This document shows, in pieces, positions 16,289 through 24,099 of a stretch of DNA of 64,000 nt. The DNA is from Arthrobacter bussei (GTDB taxonomy: Bacteria; Actinomycetota; Actinomycetes; Actinomycetales; Micrococcaceae). Where the stretch lies: contig NZ_VJXX01000008.1 of NCBI RefSeq assembly GCF_009377195.2, forward strand, positions 1 through 64,000. Reading direction: 5' to 3'. The notes beneath the pieces were generated by a model. The model was not told where the DNA came from and did not search any database. It saw nothing but the letters and a program-made list of their open reading frames with translations. Numbering within the stretch: position 1 is the first letter of the stretch; each line of letters opens with the position of its first letter. The position numbers were made by a program, and so were the translations under genes.

Positions 16289-16780
16289 TCAGCCCGGGGT
16301 GTCTTGGGTGGTTTCGGTAATGCTGATTGCCCACTGCTGACCGGTCTCGCCCTCGACCTCCACAGAAAACTCTCCCTCTATGGAGCGGGTATCGAACACG
16401 TTCCGCAGGCCCTCACCTTCCGGGTCGACCTGACACGGTGCCGTGAAGCTGCCGAGGCTTGAGGCCTGGACGTCTACTGTTCCAGTACCCCTGCAGCCGA
16501 CGTACACGGCGATCGCAGGTGCCTCCGTCGAGAGCGGCCCGAGCGCATTGGTCCCTTCCTGCTCATCCAGAAAGCCGAGCACCGTCTCATTCGCCGGCTG
16601 GTACGCCAGTATCGGGCCCGGCGTCGGTGTTGTGGCTGCAGGCGTCGGCGCTACGGCTTGACTCGGTGCGCTGGCCTCAACTGTGGAAGGAGTCGTTTGA
16701 TCGGGTGCCGGGGACGAGGACGTACATCCGCACAGCGCGAGGAGGCTGCCGATCAGGATGGTTGAGGCCGTACGGCGCAT
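16289..16780 (-). CDS. Secreted lipoprotein, function unknown
   Basis: 163 residues from the ATG whose product begins MRRTASTILIGSLLALCGC; the longer open frame upstream lacks signal features. The lipobox LCGC puts the lipid-modified Cys at about residue 19. A Ser/Pro/Thr-rich linker (about 20-55) leads to a beta-rich C-terminal domain (IAVYVGCRGTGTVDVQASSLGSF ... VEVEGETGQQWAISITE) with two more cysteines. It is anchored on the outer face of the membrane. No family recognised. Two other cargo lipoproteins (25558, 28827) share this plan. Confidence 0.78.
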   Translation of the reverse strand: MRRTASTILIGSLLALCGCTSSSPAPDQTTPSTVEASAPSQAVAPTPAATTPTPGPILAYQPANETVLGFLDEQEGTNALGPLSTEAPAIAVYVGCRGTGTVDVQASSLGSFTAPCQVDPEGEGLRNVFDTRSIEGEFSVEVEGETGQQWAISITETTQDTPG

Positions 16781-16918
16781 ACTGCTACCCCCACGTACTT
16801 CGGTATTCTCTGACGATGTTCCTCGAACTGTAGAGGACGGGGTAGAAGGATTGCTGATAGCTGAGGCCTCATTTCCCATCAATACAAACCACGAAGCGGA
16901 ACGACTCCCCACAGGGCG

Positions 16919-16975
16919 CTAAGGGATGGGCTCGAGGAGTCGCTTCACGTCTCTCACATACATCCGTTCAGCCAT
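16919..16975 (-). pseudogene. Truncated 5' remnant of the 111-aa gene
   Basis: An 18-codon frame reads MAERMYVRDVKRLLEPIP and stops. Its first 16 residues match the start of the gene at 13513-13848 with two changes. The upstream 50 bases also match. The rest of the gene is gone, replaced by the region before the lipoprotein. Confidence 0.75.
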
Positions 16976-17027
16976 CCGCTCACAGTAGAGCCATCGGTCT
17001 CAAGTTGGCCGCCCCATATGACGATCC
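16926..17027. repeat. About 100-bp diverged repeat, copy with truncated gene
   Basis: Diverged copy of 13799-13900. It ends GCCGCCCCATATGACGATCC where the other copy ends GCCGCCCCGTAGGGCGATCC, which is the position of the module-boundary motif. Confidence 0.8.
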
Positions 17028-17046
17028 GCTACCGACCCTAAAACGT

Positions 17047-18636
17047 CTAACGTTCGAGGATAGAGGCGTTCTTTCTCGTCCATCCAGACAAGGGAAGATC
17101 ACGAGGACCGCGCCACCATCCACCAGACTGCCAAGACTGGCCCTCGGCAGAATCGATGACCGTAACGATGGAATCCGCGATTTCTTGGTCCGGGATTGTT
17201 CCAAAAACCGCTTGTCGCGTTTCAGGTTCGCCCTCCAGCTTGGACAGTGCCGGTATTACCCGGTGCTGGTGGTACATGGCGCAACTCGGGTAGAAAGCAG
17301 CCCCGATTGATCCGTCATTGGCTGCCAGTGACAGGCAACACCAGATGAAGTCGAACTGACATAGGGAGTCGAGAAAAACATCCGGAGAGTCAGTGCCCGA
17401 CGGTAGCTCAATGTCTGGACGTAGCTCTGGGGTCTCGAGGAGGAGTGCGGCGGTGAAGGCGATGAGGTTCCCTCCCTTGCCGGACGCATCGGCCCTAACG
17501 AACATGTTTGCTCGGGAAGCTTCGACCAGACCGTGGCGAATCCACGATCGGTATGAGTATGTTTCGTCGCCGATGCGTCGAAGGACGATCGTTGGGATGG
17601 CCTCATACATGCCGGCTCGGATGGCGGCGGACCCTACTGCCATCACGCGCAAAATGATCTCTAACCACTTCGCTGGTGCTCCGGGCCCACCAGTTGTTCT
17701 GTCCGGTGTAATCAAGTGTGTCTGGTACAGCTCGAAGAGCGTGTTCATCACGTGCTCCACGACAGCAGGTTCGGAGATCAGCACTGCCTCGGTGGCGACC
17801 GCGGCGATCCGGTTGAGGGTAGCGGACTGCTCCTCGGCTGTAGAGCTGTTCTGGTAGGCATTTTTCGCGGTGAGGAGGAACCGCTTGAAGAGCCGCTCGT
17901 TCCCCTCGTTGAGGGTCGAGCGTACAGCGTCGATGAAGGTGGCAGGATCCATGGCCAGGTCGGGGATGATCACGGATTGTCCCGGTCGATCGCCCATCGT
18001 CTGGACCACACGACGGATCAACGCGTCGGTGTCGCTACGGGCTTCGGTTCGAACTTGGGTACGGAAGTTCTGCAGTACCTGGCTCCACGTTCGATGACTC
18101 ACGACAGCGTTGGTGGTGCCCTCACGGGTGAAGACTGTGCCCTGATGGAACTTGGTCTCAGGGCGCCCAGGAGGTTTGTGCGGGATGATGCCCGGCTTGG
18201 ACATGGCGGCGGGAAGACCATCAGCAGGGGGTGCGACATAGATGACGGCCATTGTCGCGGGCTTGCCTTCAATCATGAGCTGGTGCACTTGTGCCCTGAT
18301 GTCCACCGGCGCATCGACGTAGCCTTTGACGATCTGAGTCAGCGCAGCAGACTCGAACATCTCCTTCGTGGGTACGGCAACGGCTCCCGCCGGGGTGCCA
18401 TCATCATTTGCCCCTATGACCAGGTACCCGCCTCTAGGAAGGTTCATCATGGACGCGCAGTCCTTGACGAAGTCGAGCTTCTTCCCGAGGTCTTTTAGAT
18501 CCAGTTCCCTTTTGAAATCTAGATCAGGCCGTTCCGCCCCGAGAGCCAACAGTTCGACGAGCTTTTCCTCCCCAACCTGACCGTCATAAGCAAAGGGAGG
18601 TATCGACCCGGGAATTTCGCTGGGGCTATCACTCAT
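17047..18636 (-). CDS. AlbA_2 (Schlafen-like) domain protein
   Basis: 529 residues. The first 180 match the AlbA_2/Schlafen-type domain: ERPDLDFKRELDLKD (about 35-49), then LDFVKDCASMMNLPRGGYLVIGANDDGTPAGA (about 54-85), with the conserved E/D-x-K and N...GG-x-L-x-I-G-x-x-D. A later TVFTREGTTNAVVSHR piece completes it. The remaining 350 residues are alpha-helical with no domain I know. AlbA_2 proteins bind nucleic acid or ATP and some belong to anti-phage or tRNA-cutting systems. The gene stands alone; a defence role is possible but unproven. Confidence 0.75.
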   Translation of the reverse strand: MSDSPSEIPGSIPPFAYDGQVGEEKLVELLALGAERPDLDFKRELDLKDLGKKLDFVKDCASMMNLPRGGYLVIGANDDGTPAGAVAVPTKEMFESAALTQIVKGYVDAPVDIRAQVHQLMIEGKPATMAVIYVAPPADGLPAAMSKPGIIPHKPPGRPETKFHQGTVFTREGTTNAVVSHRTWSQVLQNFRTQVRTEARSDTDALIRRVVQTMGDRPGQSVIIPDLAMDPATFIDAVRSTLNEGNERLFKRFLLTAKNAYQNSSTAEEQSATLNRIAAVATEAVLISEPAVVEHVMNTLFELYQTHLITPDRTTGGPGAPAKWLEIILRVMAVGSAAIRAGMYEAIPTIVLRRIGDETYSYRSWIRHGLVEASRANMFVRADASGKGGNLIAFTAALLLETPELRPDIELPSGTDSPDVFLDSLCQFDFIWCCLSLAANDGSIGAAFYPSCAMYHQHRVIPALSKLEGEPETRQAVFGTIPDQEIADSIVTVIDSAEGQSWQSGGWWRGPRDLPLSGWTRKNASILER

Positions 18637-18762
18637 TTATTGATTCTACTCACTATCTCGAGATGGGAATTGGACAACGAAAATGAACTGAGTCGCCCAG
18701 GGCAGAACGTTGGCCCCTTGAAGCAGGGTGGGGCGCGTACGCTGCAGAATGGTTCACTGCAC

Positions 18763-19359
18763 CTATTTACGTCGAGCGGTGATTGCTCCGTGGGGCCGCT
18801 GAGTTAAAGTTGTTCTGGTATGAGTTTCGACTACCTCGAAGCCGGCGGCAGCAAGCTTCTCGCTAAGAACACTCACTGGCCATCGATACGCCGGAGTCAC
18901 TCCATGGGCGAACTGGTTGACCAGGGGGCCTTCGAAAAAGCCGATGAGCAGCGCACCATCTGGTTTCAGAGCCCGGCCGAACTCTTGAAGGGGAATCCCG
19001 ATCGTGCTGGGCTCATGGTGAATGAGCGAGTACCACGAGAAGATTCCGTCTACCGTGCCGGTTTCAACATTGAGGGTGTTGAGACTGCTGACTTCGAATG
19101 GGACACCTGGATAAGTGGTGCGTGCGTGCTCGATGAACTCGGGGACTAAATCCACGCCGCAAGCAGCGAGCCGATGCTCGGTTAAGAAGTTCGTCCACTG
19201 GCCAGGACCACAGCCTGCATCGATGACGCAACCATTGATGCCCTCAGCCCAAGTGGCTACGAGCTGACGATCGGACGGATGTACAGCATCCATCGACCCG
19301 AAGAGCCCGGCGTACTCCGCTGCACGACGCGCGTACGCCTCGCTCACCTCGTTAGTCAT
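18763..19359 (-). CDS. Class I SAM-dependent methyltransferase
   Basis: 198 residues from the ATG whose product begins MTNEVSEAYARRAAEYAGLFG. Motif I is VIDAGCGPGQWTNFL (about 45-59), motif II-like CGVDLVPEFIEHARTTYP follows, then FEVSSLNTL and the GIFSWYSLIHHEP segment, typical of the Methyltransf_11/25 group. It uses S-adenosylmethionine to methylate a small molecule of unknown identity. It is single, with boundary-like DNA just upstream (about 19393-19405). Confidence 0.87.
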   Translation of the reverse strand: MTNEVSEAYARRAAEYAGLFGSMDAVHPSDRQLVATWAEGINGCVIDAGCGPGQWTNFLTEHRLAACGVDLVPEFIEHARTTYPGVPFEVSSLNTLNVETGTVDGIFSWYSLIHHEPSTIGIPLQEFGRALKPDGALLIGFFEGPLVNQFAHGVTPAYRWPVSVLSEKLAAAGFEVVETHTRTTLTQRPHGAITARRK

Positions 19360-19498
19360 GCGATCGAGTCTAAGCACCTTCAAATCTGCGCCCGCAAGCC
19401 AGTCCCTGACCGGGACGGGTGGATGACGAGATTCCTGTCACTGACGCCGAGGGCAGTGGATGCGGCCACGATCGCGTGGTGACGGATGACCACATGAT

Positions 19499-20101
19499 TC
19501 ATCGTCCTTCCATGGCGAGGCAATCGAGATGGCGGGAGAGCTCTCTTGCCGCCCAGTTCGTGTCCTCGTTTTTGGGCTGTCGAATGAGGTGGAGTGCGAG
19601 CCCGTCGATGACGGCGTGGGTGCGCGCTGTCTCGACGGCTGGGTCAAGTCCGCCGTACTTCGAATCCACCGTGAGTAGTTCGAGGAATTTGAAGCATCCT
19701 GCCCGCAGGTCCTGGTGCGCTCGATCGTAGGCGGGCTGGAGTACGGGATCTGTCAGGGCGAGAACCCCTACGGAGAGAAAGACTTCCATCTCCACGCGAC
19801 GCTCGGCATCCAGCGGTAGAAGTTGGGAGAAGTAATTCTCCACCGTCTCCCGCGGCGACACCGAAGGCTCAATCGCGACAATCCGGTCCAGGACGCGCTG
19901 ACGGACCAGGTCCAGCACGTAGACGCGCAGGACCTCCTGCGTCGGGAACACATACCGCAAAGATCCAGCGGCAATTCCAGCTTCCAGAGCGACGTTGCGG
20001 ACGGAGAGACTCGTGATCCCATCGCGTACGACGACCCGCCAGGCGGCTTCACCAATAAGCCTTTCCCGGGCCGACTTGTCGATCAACTTAGGCATAACCA
20101 T
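19499..20101 (-). CDS. TetR-family transcriptional regulator
   Basis: 200 residues. The N-terminal HTH (about 8-52) reads SARERLIGEAAWRVVVRDGITSLSVRNVALEAGIAAGSLRYVFPTQEVL, a standard TetR domain. The helical C-terminal domain binds ligand and dimerises. It is divergent from the membrane protein at 20160, separated by 58 bases carrying two small palindromes, so it likely represses that gene and itself. The first two in-frame ATGs (20101, 20095) are both possible starts. Confidence 0.9.
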   Translation of the reverse strand: MVMPKLIDKSARERLIGEAAWRVVVRDGITSLSVRNVALEAGIAAGSLRYVFPTQEVLRVYVLDLVRQRVLDRIVAIEPSVSPRETVENYFSQLLPLDAERRVEMEVFLSVGVLALTDPVLQPAYDRAHQDLRAGCFKFLELLTVDSKYGGLDPAVETARTHAVIDGLALHLIRQPKNEDTNWAARELSRHLDCLAMEGR

Positions 20102-20108
20102 GATTCTG

Positions 20109-20144
20109 ACACGACCGTGTGATAACTTCGTGGCACAGTCGTGC
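20109..20144. promoter_or_regulatory. TetR operator region with two dyads
   Basis: ACACG-AC-CGTGT (20109-20120) and GCAC-AGTC-GTGC (20133-20144) lie in the 58-base divergent spacer. The ACAC...GTGT type core suits TetR dimers. One site probably serves each gene. Confidence 0.55.
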
Positions 20145-20159
20145 TAACAAGGGGCATTC

Positions 20160-20717
20160 ATGATTCTGGGAATCATCATCGCGTGCGAAGTAGGGTTCTG
20201 GGCCGCCATCCTTTCCGGGCTCGCAGCTCGATACATCCTCGGCGCCAAGCGGCTCGGCACTGCCCTGCTCCTCTGTGCTCCGCTGATCGATGTGGTGTTG
20301 CTCATTGCAGTTACCGTGCACCTATCCAGCGGTGCTGCAGCTTCCTGGCACCATGGTCTGGCCGCCCTCTACATCGGGTTCTCCATCACCTACGGCCATC
20401 GGATGATTGCTTGGGCCGACACACGGTTCGCCCATCGATATGCCGACGGACCGGCACCATCGAAGCTCGCCGGTGCGCGATACGCCCAACGGTGCTGGGG
20501 CGACTTCCTGCGAACCCTCGGCGCTGCAGTGATCGCCGGAGGAATACTCGCAGCCATCACCTGGTGGATCGACGACCCTGTCCGCACCGAAGCGCTCACA
20601 AGATGGAATGGCATCCTCGGAATCGTCGTCGCCGCCGAATTCATCTGGGCACTGAGCTACACCATCTGGCCGCGCAAACTCTCTACATCGACCGTCCAGA
20701 ACCTTTCCACTCCCTGA
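20160..20717 (+). CDS. Integral membrane protein under TetR control
   Basis: 185 residues with about five hydrophobic helices: 1-25 (MILGIIIACEVGFWAAILSGLAARY), 32-54, 62-82, 118-137 and 149-170. No family is certain; similar small multi-helix proteins are often partners of TetR regulators. Its start is 58 bases from the divergent regulator. It has no visible catalytic residues. A transport or membrane-stress role is inference only. Confidence 0.75.
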   Translation: MILGIIIACEVGFWAAILSGLAARYILGAKRLGTALLLCAPLIDVVLLIAVTVHLSSGAAASWHHGLAALYIGFSITYGHRMIAWADTRFAHRYADGPAPSKLAGARYAQRCWGDFLRTLGAAVIAGGILAAITWWIDDPVRTEALTRWNGILGIVVAAEFIWALSYTIWPRKLSTSTVQNLSTP

Positions 20718-21093
20718 TCATCGATCGCTGGCTGACAGCAAGCAATCAATCTGGACACGGCTGTTGCTGGTGAGGTAGTTATGGCCAGAACTGCGTCCCG
20801 CTACCCGGTCCCCACCGGCACACCTACACCCGACATCGAGCTGACCGCTTCGTCCTACTCGCGACAGACGGCCCCATTCCCGTAAGACCTGTCCGACTTA
20901 ACGCCCGGTGAACGCACCGTATGCGGGACACCGATGTGAATCGCAGCGGTGAATGGCGTGGTTCTCGCAGCGTTGGATGGCCGACCAACGTCCGTACCAG
21001 GATCGATCGGCTTACGACAACCTTCGACGATGATCGATCGGTGCGTGCGCTGCGGCTGCCCTGACTTCGGACTTGTAGGAGACTCGGGTCGAG
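20718..21093. other. Spacer with small open frame and boundary motifs
   Basis: 376 bases with no convincing gene. A 34-codon frame (20781-20885) reads MARTASRYPVPTGTPTPDIE and could be the start of a lost gene; its stop lies inside CCCGTAAGACC, a boundary-like sequence. A better boundary copy, GATCGGCTTACG, is at about 21005-21016, with GATCGATC palindromes around it. The right part is the 3' side of the acetyltransferase at 21094. Confidence 0.5.
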
Positions 21094-21624
21094 TCAGCTG
21101 CGGTTGAGCATGCGGCTGTGTCGGTGTTCGATGATTGGGGGATCGAAATGTGCGTCCTCCAGGGTGCCCCCGTCGTCGAGCCAGCCGTGCTTGTTGTAGA
21201 AGCTGATGGCTCGCTCGTTGCCTTTCGCCACCCAGAGGAAGGCCCGTGCGTAGCCAAGCGCGGTCAGTCTTTGCTCGGATGCGATAAAGAGCGTCGACCC
21301 GAGTCCTTGCGCCCACCAGTCTGGGTGCAGGTTGAGGGCGTACAGCTGTCCGGTGTCGGGGGCGCAGTCATTTGGTGCTGGGCCGAAGATGGCGAAGCCG
21401 ACGGGGAGATCGTCATGGGTGACGATCAGGTGTTCTGTGCCCTTGGCTGGGTCGGTGATGTTCCGTTGCCAATGAGCCGTTGCACGCTCGATGCTCATGC
21501 CGTCGAGACGCTCGTCGGTCATGATGCCTCGATACGTCGCTTGCCACGCTGCTATGTGAATCTCCGCTAAGCGCCCGGCATCGTGGTCAACAGCTGGGCG
21601 AACCGAGGTTTGAACAGGATCCAT
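21094..21624 (-). CDS. GNAT-family N-acetyltransferase
   Basis: 176 residues: VRPAVDHDAGRLAEIHIAAWQATYRGIMTDERLDGMS is typical of the GNAT branch with a W-x-x-x-Y-R-G motif. The core LYALNLHPDWWAQGLGSTLFIASEQRLTALGYARAFLWVAKGNERAISFYNKHGWLDDG holds the acetyl-CoA loop (W-A-Q-G-L-G) and the FYNKHGW motif. It lies three bases downstream of another GNAT gene on the same strand, so the two form an operon. Substrate unknown. Confidence 0.88.
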   Translation of the reverse strand: MDPVQTSVRPAVDHDAGRLAEIHIAAWQATYRGIMTDERLDGMSIERATAHWQRNITDPAKGTEHLIVTHDDLPVGFAIFGPAPNDCAPDTGQLYALNLHPDWWAQGLGSTLFIASEQRLTALGYARAFLWVAKGNERAISFYNKHGWLDDGGTLEDAHFDPPIIEHRHSRMLNRS

Positions 21625-21627
21625 GGT

Positions 21628-22134
21628 CTACGTGTCGATCCAGTAGCGCAGTTTCGGTGTCTCAGCAGTATCAGCCGTCAAGGGAGCCTCGAGGACACCT
21701 CCGCACCTTTCGATAGTAGTTCTGGACCCCAGGTTGTCCGCGTCGCAGGTCACCAGGACGTGATCGATCCCGAGCCGTTTCGCTTCAGTGAGGGCGTGCT
21801 TCAACATCTGCTGGGCATAACCACGGCGCCTGAACTGCGGGCGAACCGCGTACCCGATGTGCCCACCGACAGTGCGCAAGAACGGGTTCAGACTGTGGCG
21901 GATTGAGATCCGGCCGACGAGGTCTCCGTCGACTTCCGCGATGAGGAAAGTAGCCGGGACGTGCTCCTCGGGAAGGTTCTGGCCTTGTCGTGTGTCTTCG
22001 ACCTTCTCGAGATACTCCGCCCAGTCGAGACCGTCGTCGTAGCTGAAGAGGAAATCGAACTGCTCAGCGGCCAGTTCCCTGTGGGCGAGTAGGGCTTGGT
22101 CCTCATCGGACGTGGAAAGGAGACGTAGTTCCAT
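21628..22134 (-). CDS. GNAT-family N-acetyltransferase
   Basis: 168 residues: MELRLLSTSDEDQALLAHRELAAEQFDFLF at the start; core GGHIGYAVRPQFRRRGYAQQMLKHALTEAKRLGIDHVLVTCDADNLGSRTTIERCGGVLE. The R-R-R-G-Y-A loop binds acetyl-CoA, and the closing segment ends ETPKLRYWID, a signature of the RimI-like branch often annotated as predicted acetyltransferase. It is first of a two-gene GNAT operon. Its upstream spacer holds GATCCCTCAG, also found at the edges of the 529-bp repeat. Confidence 0.88.
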   Translation of the reverse strand: MELRLLSTSDEDQALLAHRELAAEQFDFLFSYDDGLDWAEYLEKVEDTRQGQNLPEEHVPATFLIAEVDGDLVGRISIRHSLNPFLRTVGGHIGYAVRPQFRRRGYAQQMLKHALTEAKRLGIDHVLVTCDADNLGSRTTIERCGGVLEAPLTADTAETPKLRYWIDT

Positions 22135-22272
22135 GGGTTCAGATGGTACGGGCAGTCGTTGGACCTGCCCGAGAGGCGAAGTCGATGAGCGGCAGAGGAT
22201 CCCTCAGAGGGATGGAGTTTTTGCGGGTAACCCGGAGTCGGTGTCCCCTGAACTGGCCGGTAGCCAAGCCAA

Positions 22273-22560
22273 CTACTTACTAGTGATTGCTGATTCGAGA
22301 TCGACGTCGTGGTGCCGAACCAGCAGTAGTACCTGCCCAAGGACATCTGCCAGTTCGGCTGCAAAGTTGTTGTTGATCTCAGCCGGGGAGAGCTCTTTGT
22401 CTCGCGCCTGGCCAACTTTCATCAGGTAAGCCTGAGTGAGCTCACCAACCTCCTCATGCAGCTTCAGCATGAATCAGGAGTCATCTCGTTGGATGCCGTT
22501 GCGCTGGGGTTGGGCCCGAGACACTTCTTCCACTTGGTGCGAACAGTGCTCTAGTTCCAT
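22273..22560 (-). pseudogene. MazG-like pyrophosphohydrolase with in-frame TGA
   Basis: From ATG 22560 the frame reads MELEHCSHQVEEVSRAQPQR, continues to RDDS, meets TGA (about 22474-22476) and then runs FMLKLHEEVGELTQAYLMKVGQARDKELSPAEINNNFAAELADVLGQVLLLVRHH. MazG-like proteins usually have D-S-W-F/L at this spot, so one TGG-to-TGA change explains the break. The catalytic LHEEVGELTQ (EExE type) and ELADVLGQ (ExxD) helices are intact. If translation restarts at the ATG at 22470, a 65-residue core could still be made. The C-terminal end (ITSK) also looks a little short. Confidence 0.75.
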
Positions 22561-22725
22561 TTGCACACCCTATGTTGCGCCAGCCCGTCGCACGGGTGAG
22601 CATAGGTATCCGTCGAGCAGGTATGCGCAGGTCGATCTCTCTACCGGACACGATTTGCTGTAAGAGTGCGCGCTGATTCAAATCAGCACGGCAGAGAGCC
22701 CCCGTACCCGCGTTAGTGTCTGGTC

Positions 22726-23208
22726 ATGCCTCTCATAAATTCTTCGATTCGAACGATCGATAATTCGGTGTCGCATACCTGGCACATGGCCGTGCCGGCA
22801 GATCGCTTGTGGTGGGCTCTCACCGACCCGGTGGCATTGCCGCAGTGGTTGGGGAAGCTAGCTGCTGGAAGGTTCGTTGCAGGAGACGTCGTAAAAATTC
22901 AACACGCGGCAGACTCCTTCTGCACCAGCCGGATCATGGAATGTGAACCGGAGCGTCGGCTCCAGATGACGTGGGAGTTTCCAGATGAACCTCTATCGAC
23001 AGTCCTCATAAGGCTCGCTCCTGAAGCGGGTGGGACCCGTATGGACGTGATGCACGAGGGGCTAGGAGACGAGACCCGCAACTACCTTCCTGGATGGCAC
23101 ACGCACCTGCTCTACCTTGAAGCGCTGCTTCTGGGTCAGCCTCGATCCATGAATGACTTCTGGCCAACCTATGAAGAACTTTCCAAGTCTGAGACCGACT
23201 TTCGTTGA
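22726..23208 (+). CDS. SRPBCC/AHSA1-like domain protein
   Basis: 160 residues of one START/SRPBCC domain: SHTWHMAVPADRLWWALTDPVALPQWLGKLAAGRFVAGDVVKIQHAADSFCTSRIMECEPERRLQMTWEFPDEPLSTVLIRLAPEAGGTRMDVMHEGL, ending in the usual helix HTHLLYLEALLLGQ. The fold makes a hydrophobic pocket for lipids or small molecules. AHSA1 (activator of Hsp90)-like members in bacteria are often unlinked to Hsp90. It is a single gene on the plus strand between unrelated modules. Confidence 0.85.
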   Translation: MPLINSSIRTIDNSVSHTWHMAVPADRLWWALTDPVALPQWLGKLAAGRFVAGDVVKIQHAADSFCTSRIMECEPERRLQMTWEFPDEPLSTVLIRLAPEAGGTRMDVMHEGLGDETRNYLPGWHTHLLYLEALLLGQPRSMNDFWPTYEELSKSETDFR

Positions 23209-23302
23209 GTACTGCGACAGTGCCTGTCAAAGTAGCCAAACCACCTCGTGAGCATAGACATGATGACCGCAAGTCGATAGCTGTGCGAGCGGTGTTGCTT
23301 AG

Positions 23303-23767
23303 CTATGGTTGCGTGCGGGATTTTTGAAGGTACTGTTCTCGCACCTCGAACCAATCGTTCGGTCCAAGCCCCCCGGGATAGGGCAGCGGTGTCATCGCCA
23401 GCCGCGATGGTGGAATGGCGCCCACCTGCCATTGGTCTTGGTAGACAATTTGACCAGGATCAGATGAAATTTCGCGCTCCCATATGACACTTTTGGCATC
23501 AAGAATATCTAGGAGCGGCTGAAGAGGGTCCGTCATGTCGTCAGCTTGCTCCCTGAACCAGGTGATAGCGCCGACGGAATTTCCATCCGCGTAGAACGGC
23601 GGGTTGGGCAGGTTCTCCTGGAACCATGCATCAGCAAGGGCGTAGCGGGTGATTTCTTCTTCATTGAGTCGTCCCGCGCGGCGTAGATGGTCCACCGCCA
23701 CGAACACGCCTACGGCCGCCCCTGTTCGCCCCACACACTTTGCCTGGAATCGTTGGTAGCTCACCAT
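23303..23767 (-). CDS. Hypothetical 154-aa protein
   Basis: 154 residues, soluble, with a compact start (YQRFQAKCVGRTGAAVGVFVAVDHLRRAGRLNEEEITRYALADAWFQENLPNPPFYADGNSVGAITWF) and a proline-rich end. The N-terminal half has the character of a small helical bundle. I cannot name a family with confidence. The upstream DNA holds further boundary-motif copies. Confidence 0.65.
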   Translation of the reverse strand: MVSYQRFQAKCVGRTGAAVGVFVAVDHLRRAGRLNEEEITRYALADAWFQENLPNPPFYADGNSVGAITWFREQADDMTDPLQPLLDILDAKSVIWEREISSDPGQIVYQDQWQVGAIPPSRLAMTPLPYPGGLGPNDWFEVREQYLQKSRTQP

Positions 23768-24099
23768 ATCGGCATGATTTCACTATCGAGCCTTCGCCAC
23801 CTAACCCTTGAATCAATTACTGTCCCGCAGCAACAGGAGGCGCCCCATCACGTGCAGTTACGCATCGACATATGCCGAGAGGCGCGCCCGTAAGCATCGG
23901 TCGGTCGCCCCTGCAAACCCCTCTGGGATGTGTGCAGGCGATTACAAGAACCGACACGTTTACCCCGGAGATGGGAATGCATGCACAGGCTCCTCGTACG
24001 TGCATCAGTTGTTGCAGTAGATGTCGGGTTGGGGTACACCCTGCGCAGCGCCGCCCGCACGGAAGCCGATCCCGCTGTGGGGCGCGAAGCTGGTGGGCA
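23768..24099. other. Module boundary holding both repeat motifs, no gene
   Basis: 332 bases between two minus-strand genes. It carries CCCGTAAGCATCGG (about 23887-23900), GTCGGGTTGGGGTACACC (about 24023-24040) and AAGCCGATC (about 24063-24071). This is the clearest spacer with both cargo-boundary motifs. Open frames cross it but lack coding character. Confidence 0.6.

Noticed and set aside
15685-22476. Alternative genetic code in which TAG or TGA means Trp
   Set aside because: Most genes in the window use TAG, TGA and TAA as normal stops, so the two in-frame stops are better explained as mutations.
6479-24071. Integron attC sites
   Set aside because: The boundary motif does not contain the GTTRRRY core and no integrase gene is present; I keep it as an unexplained motif.
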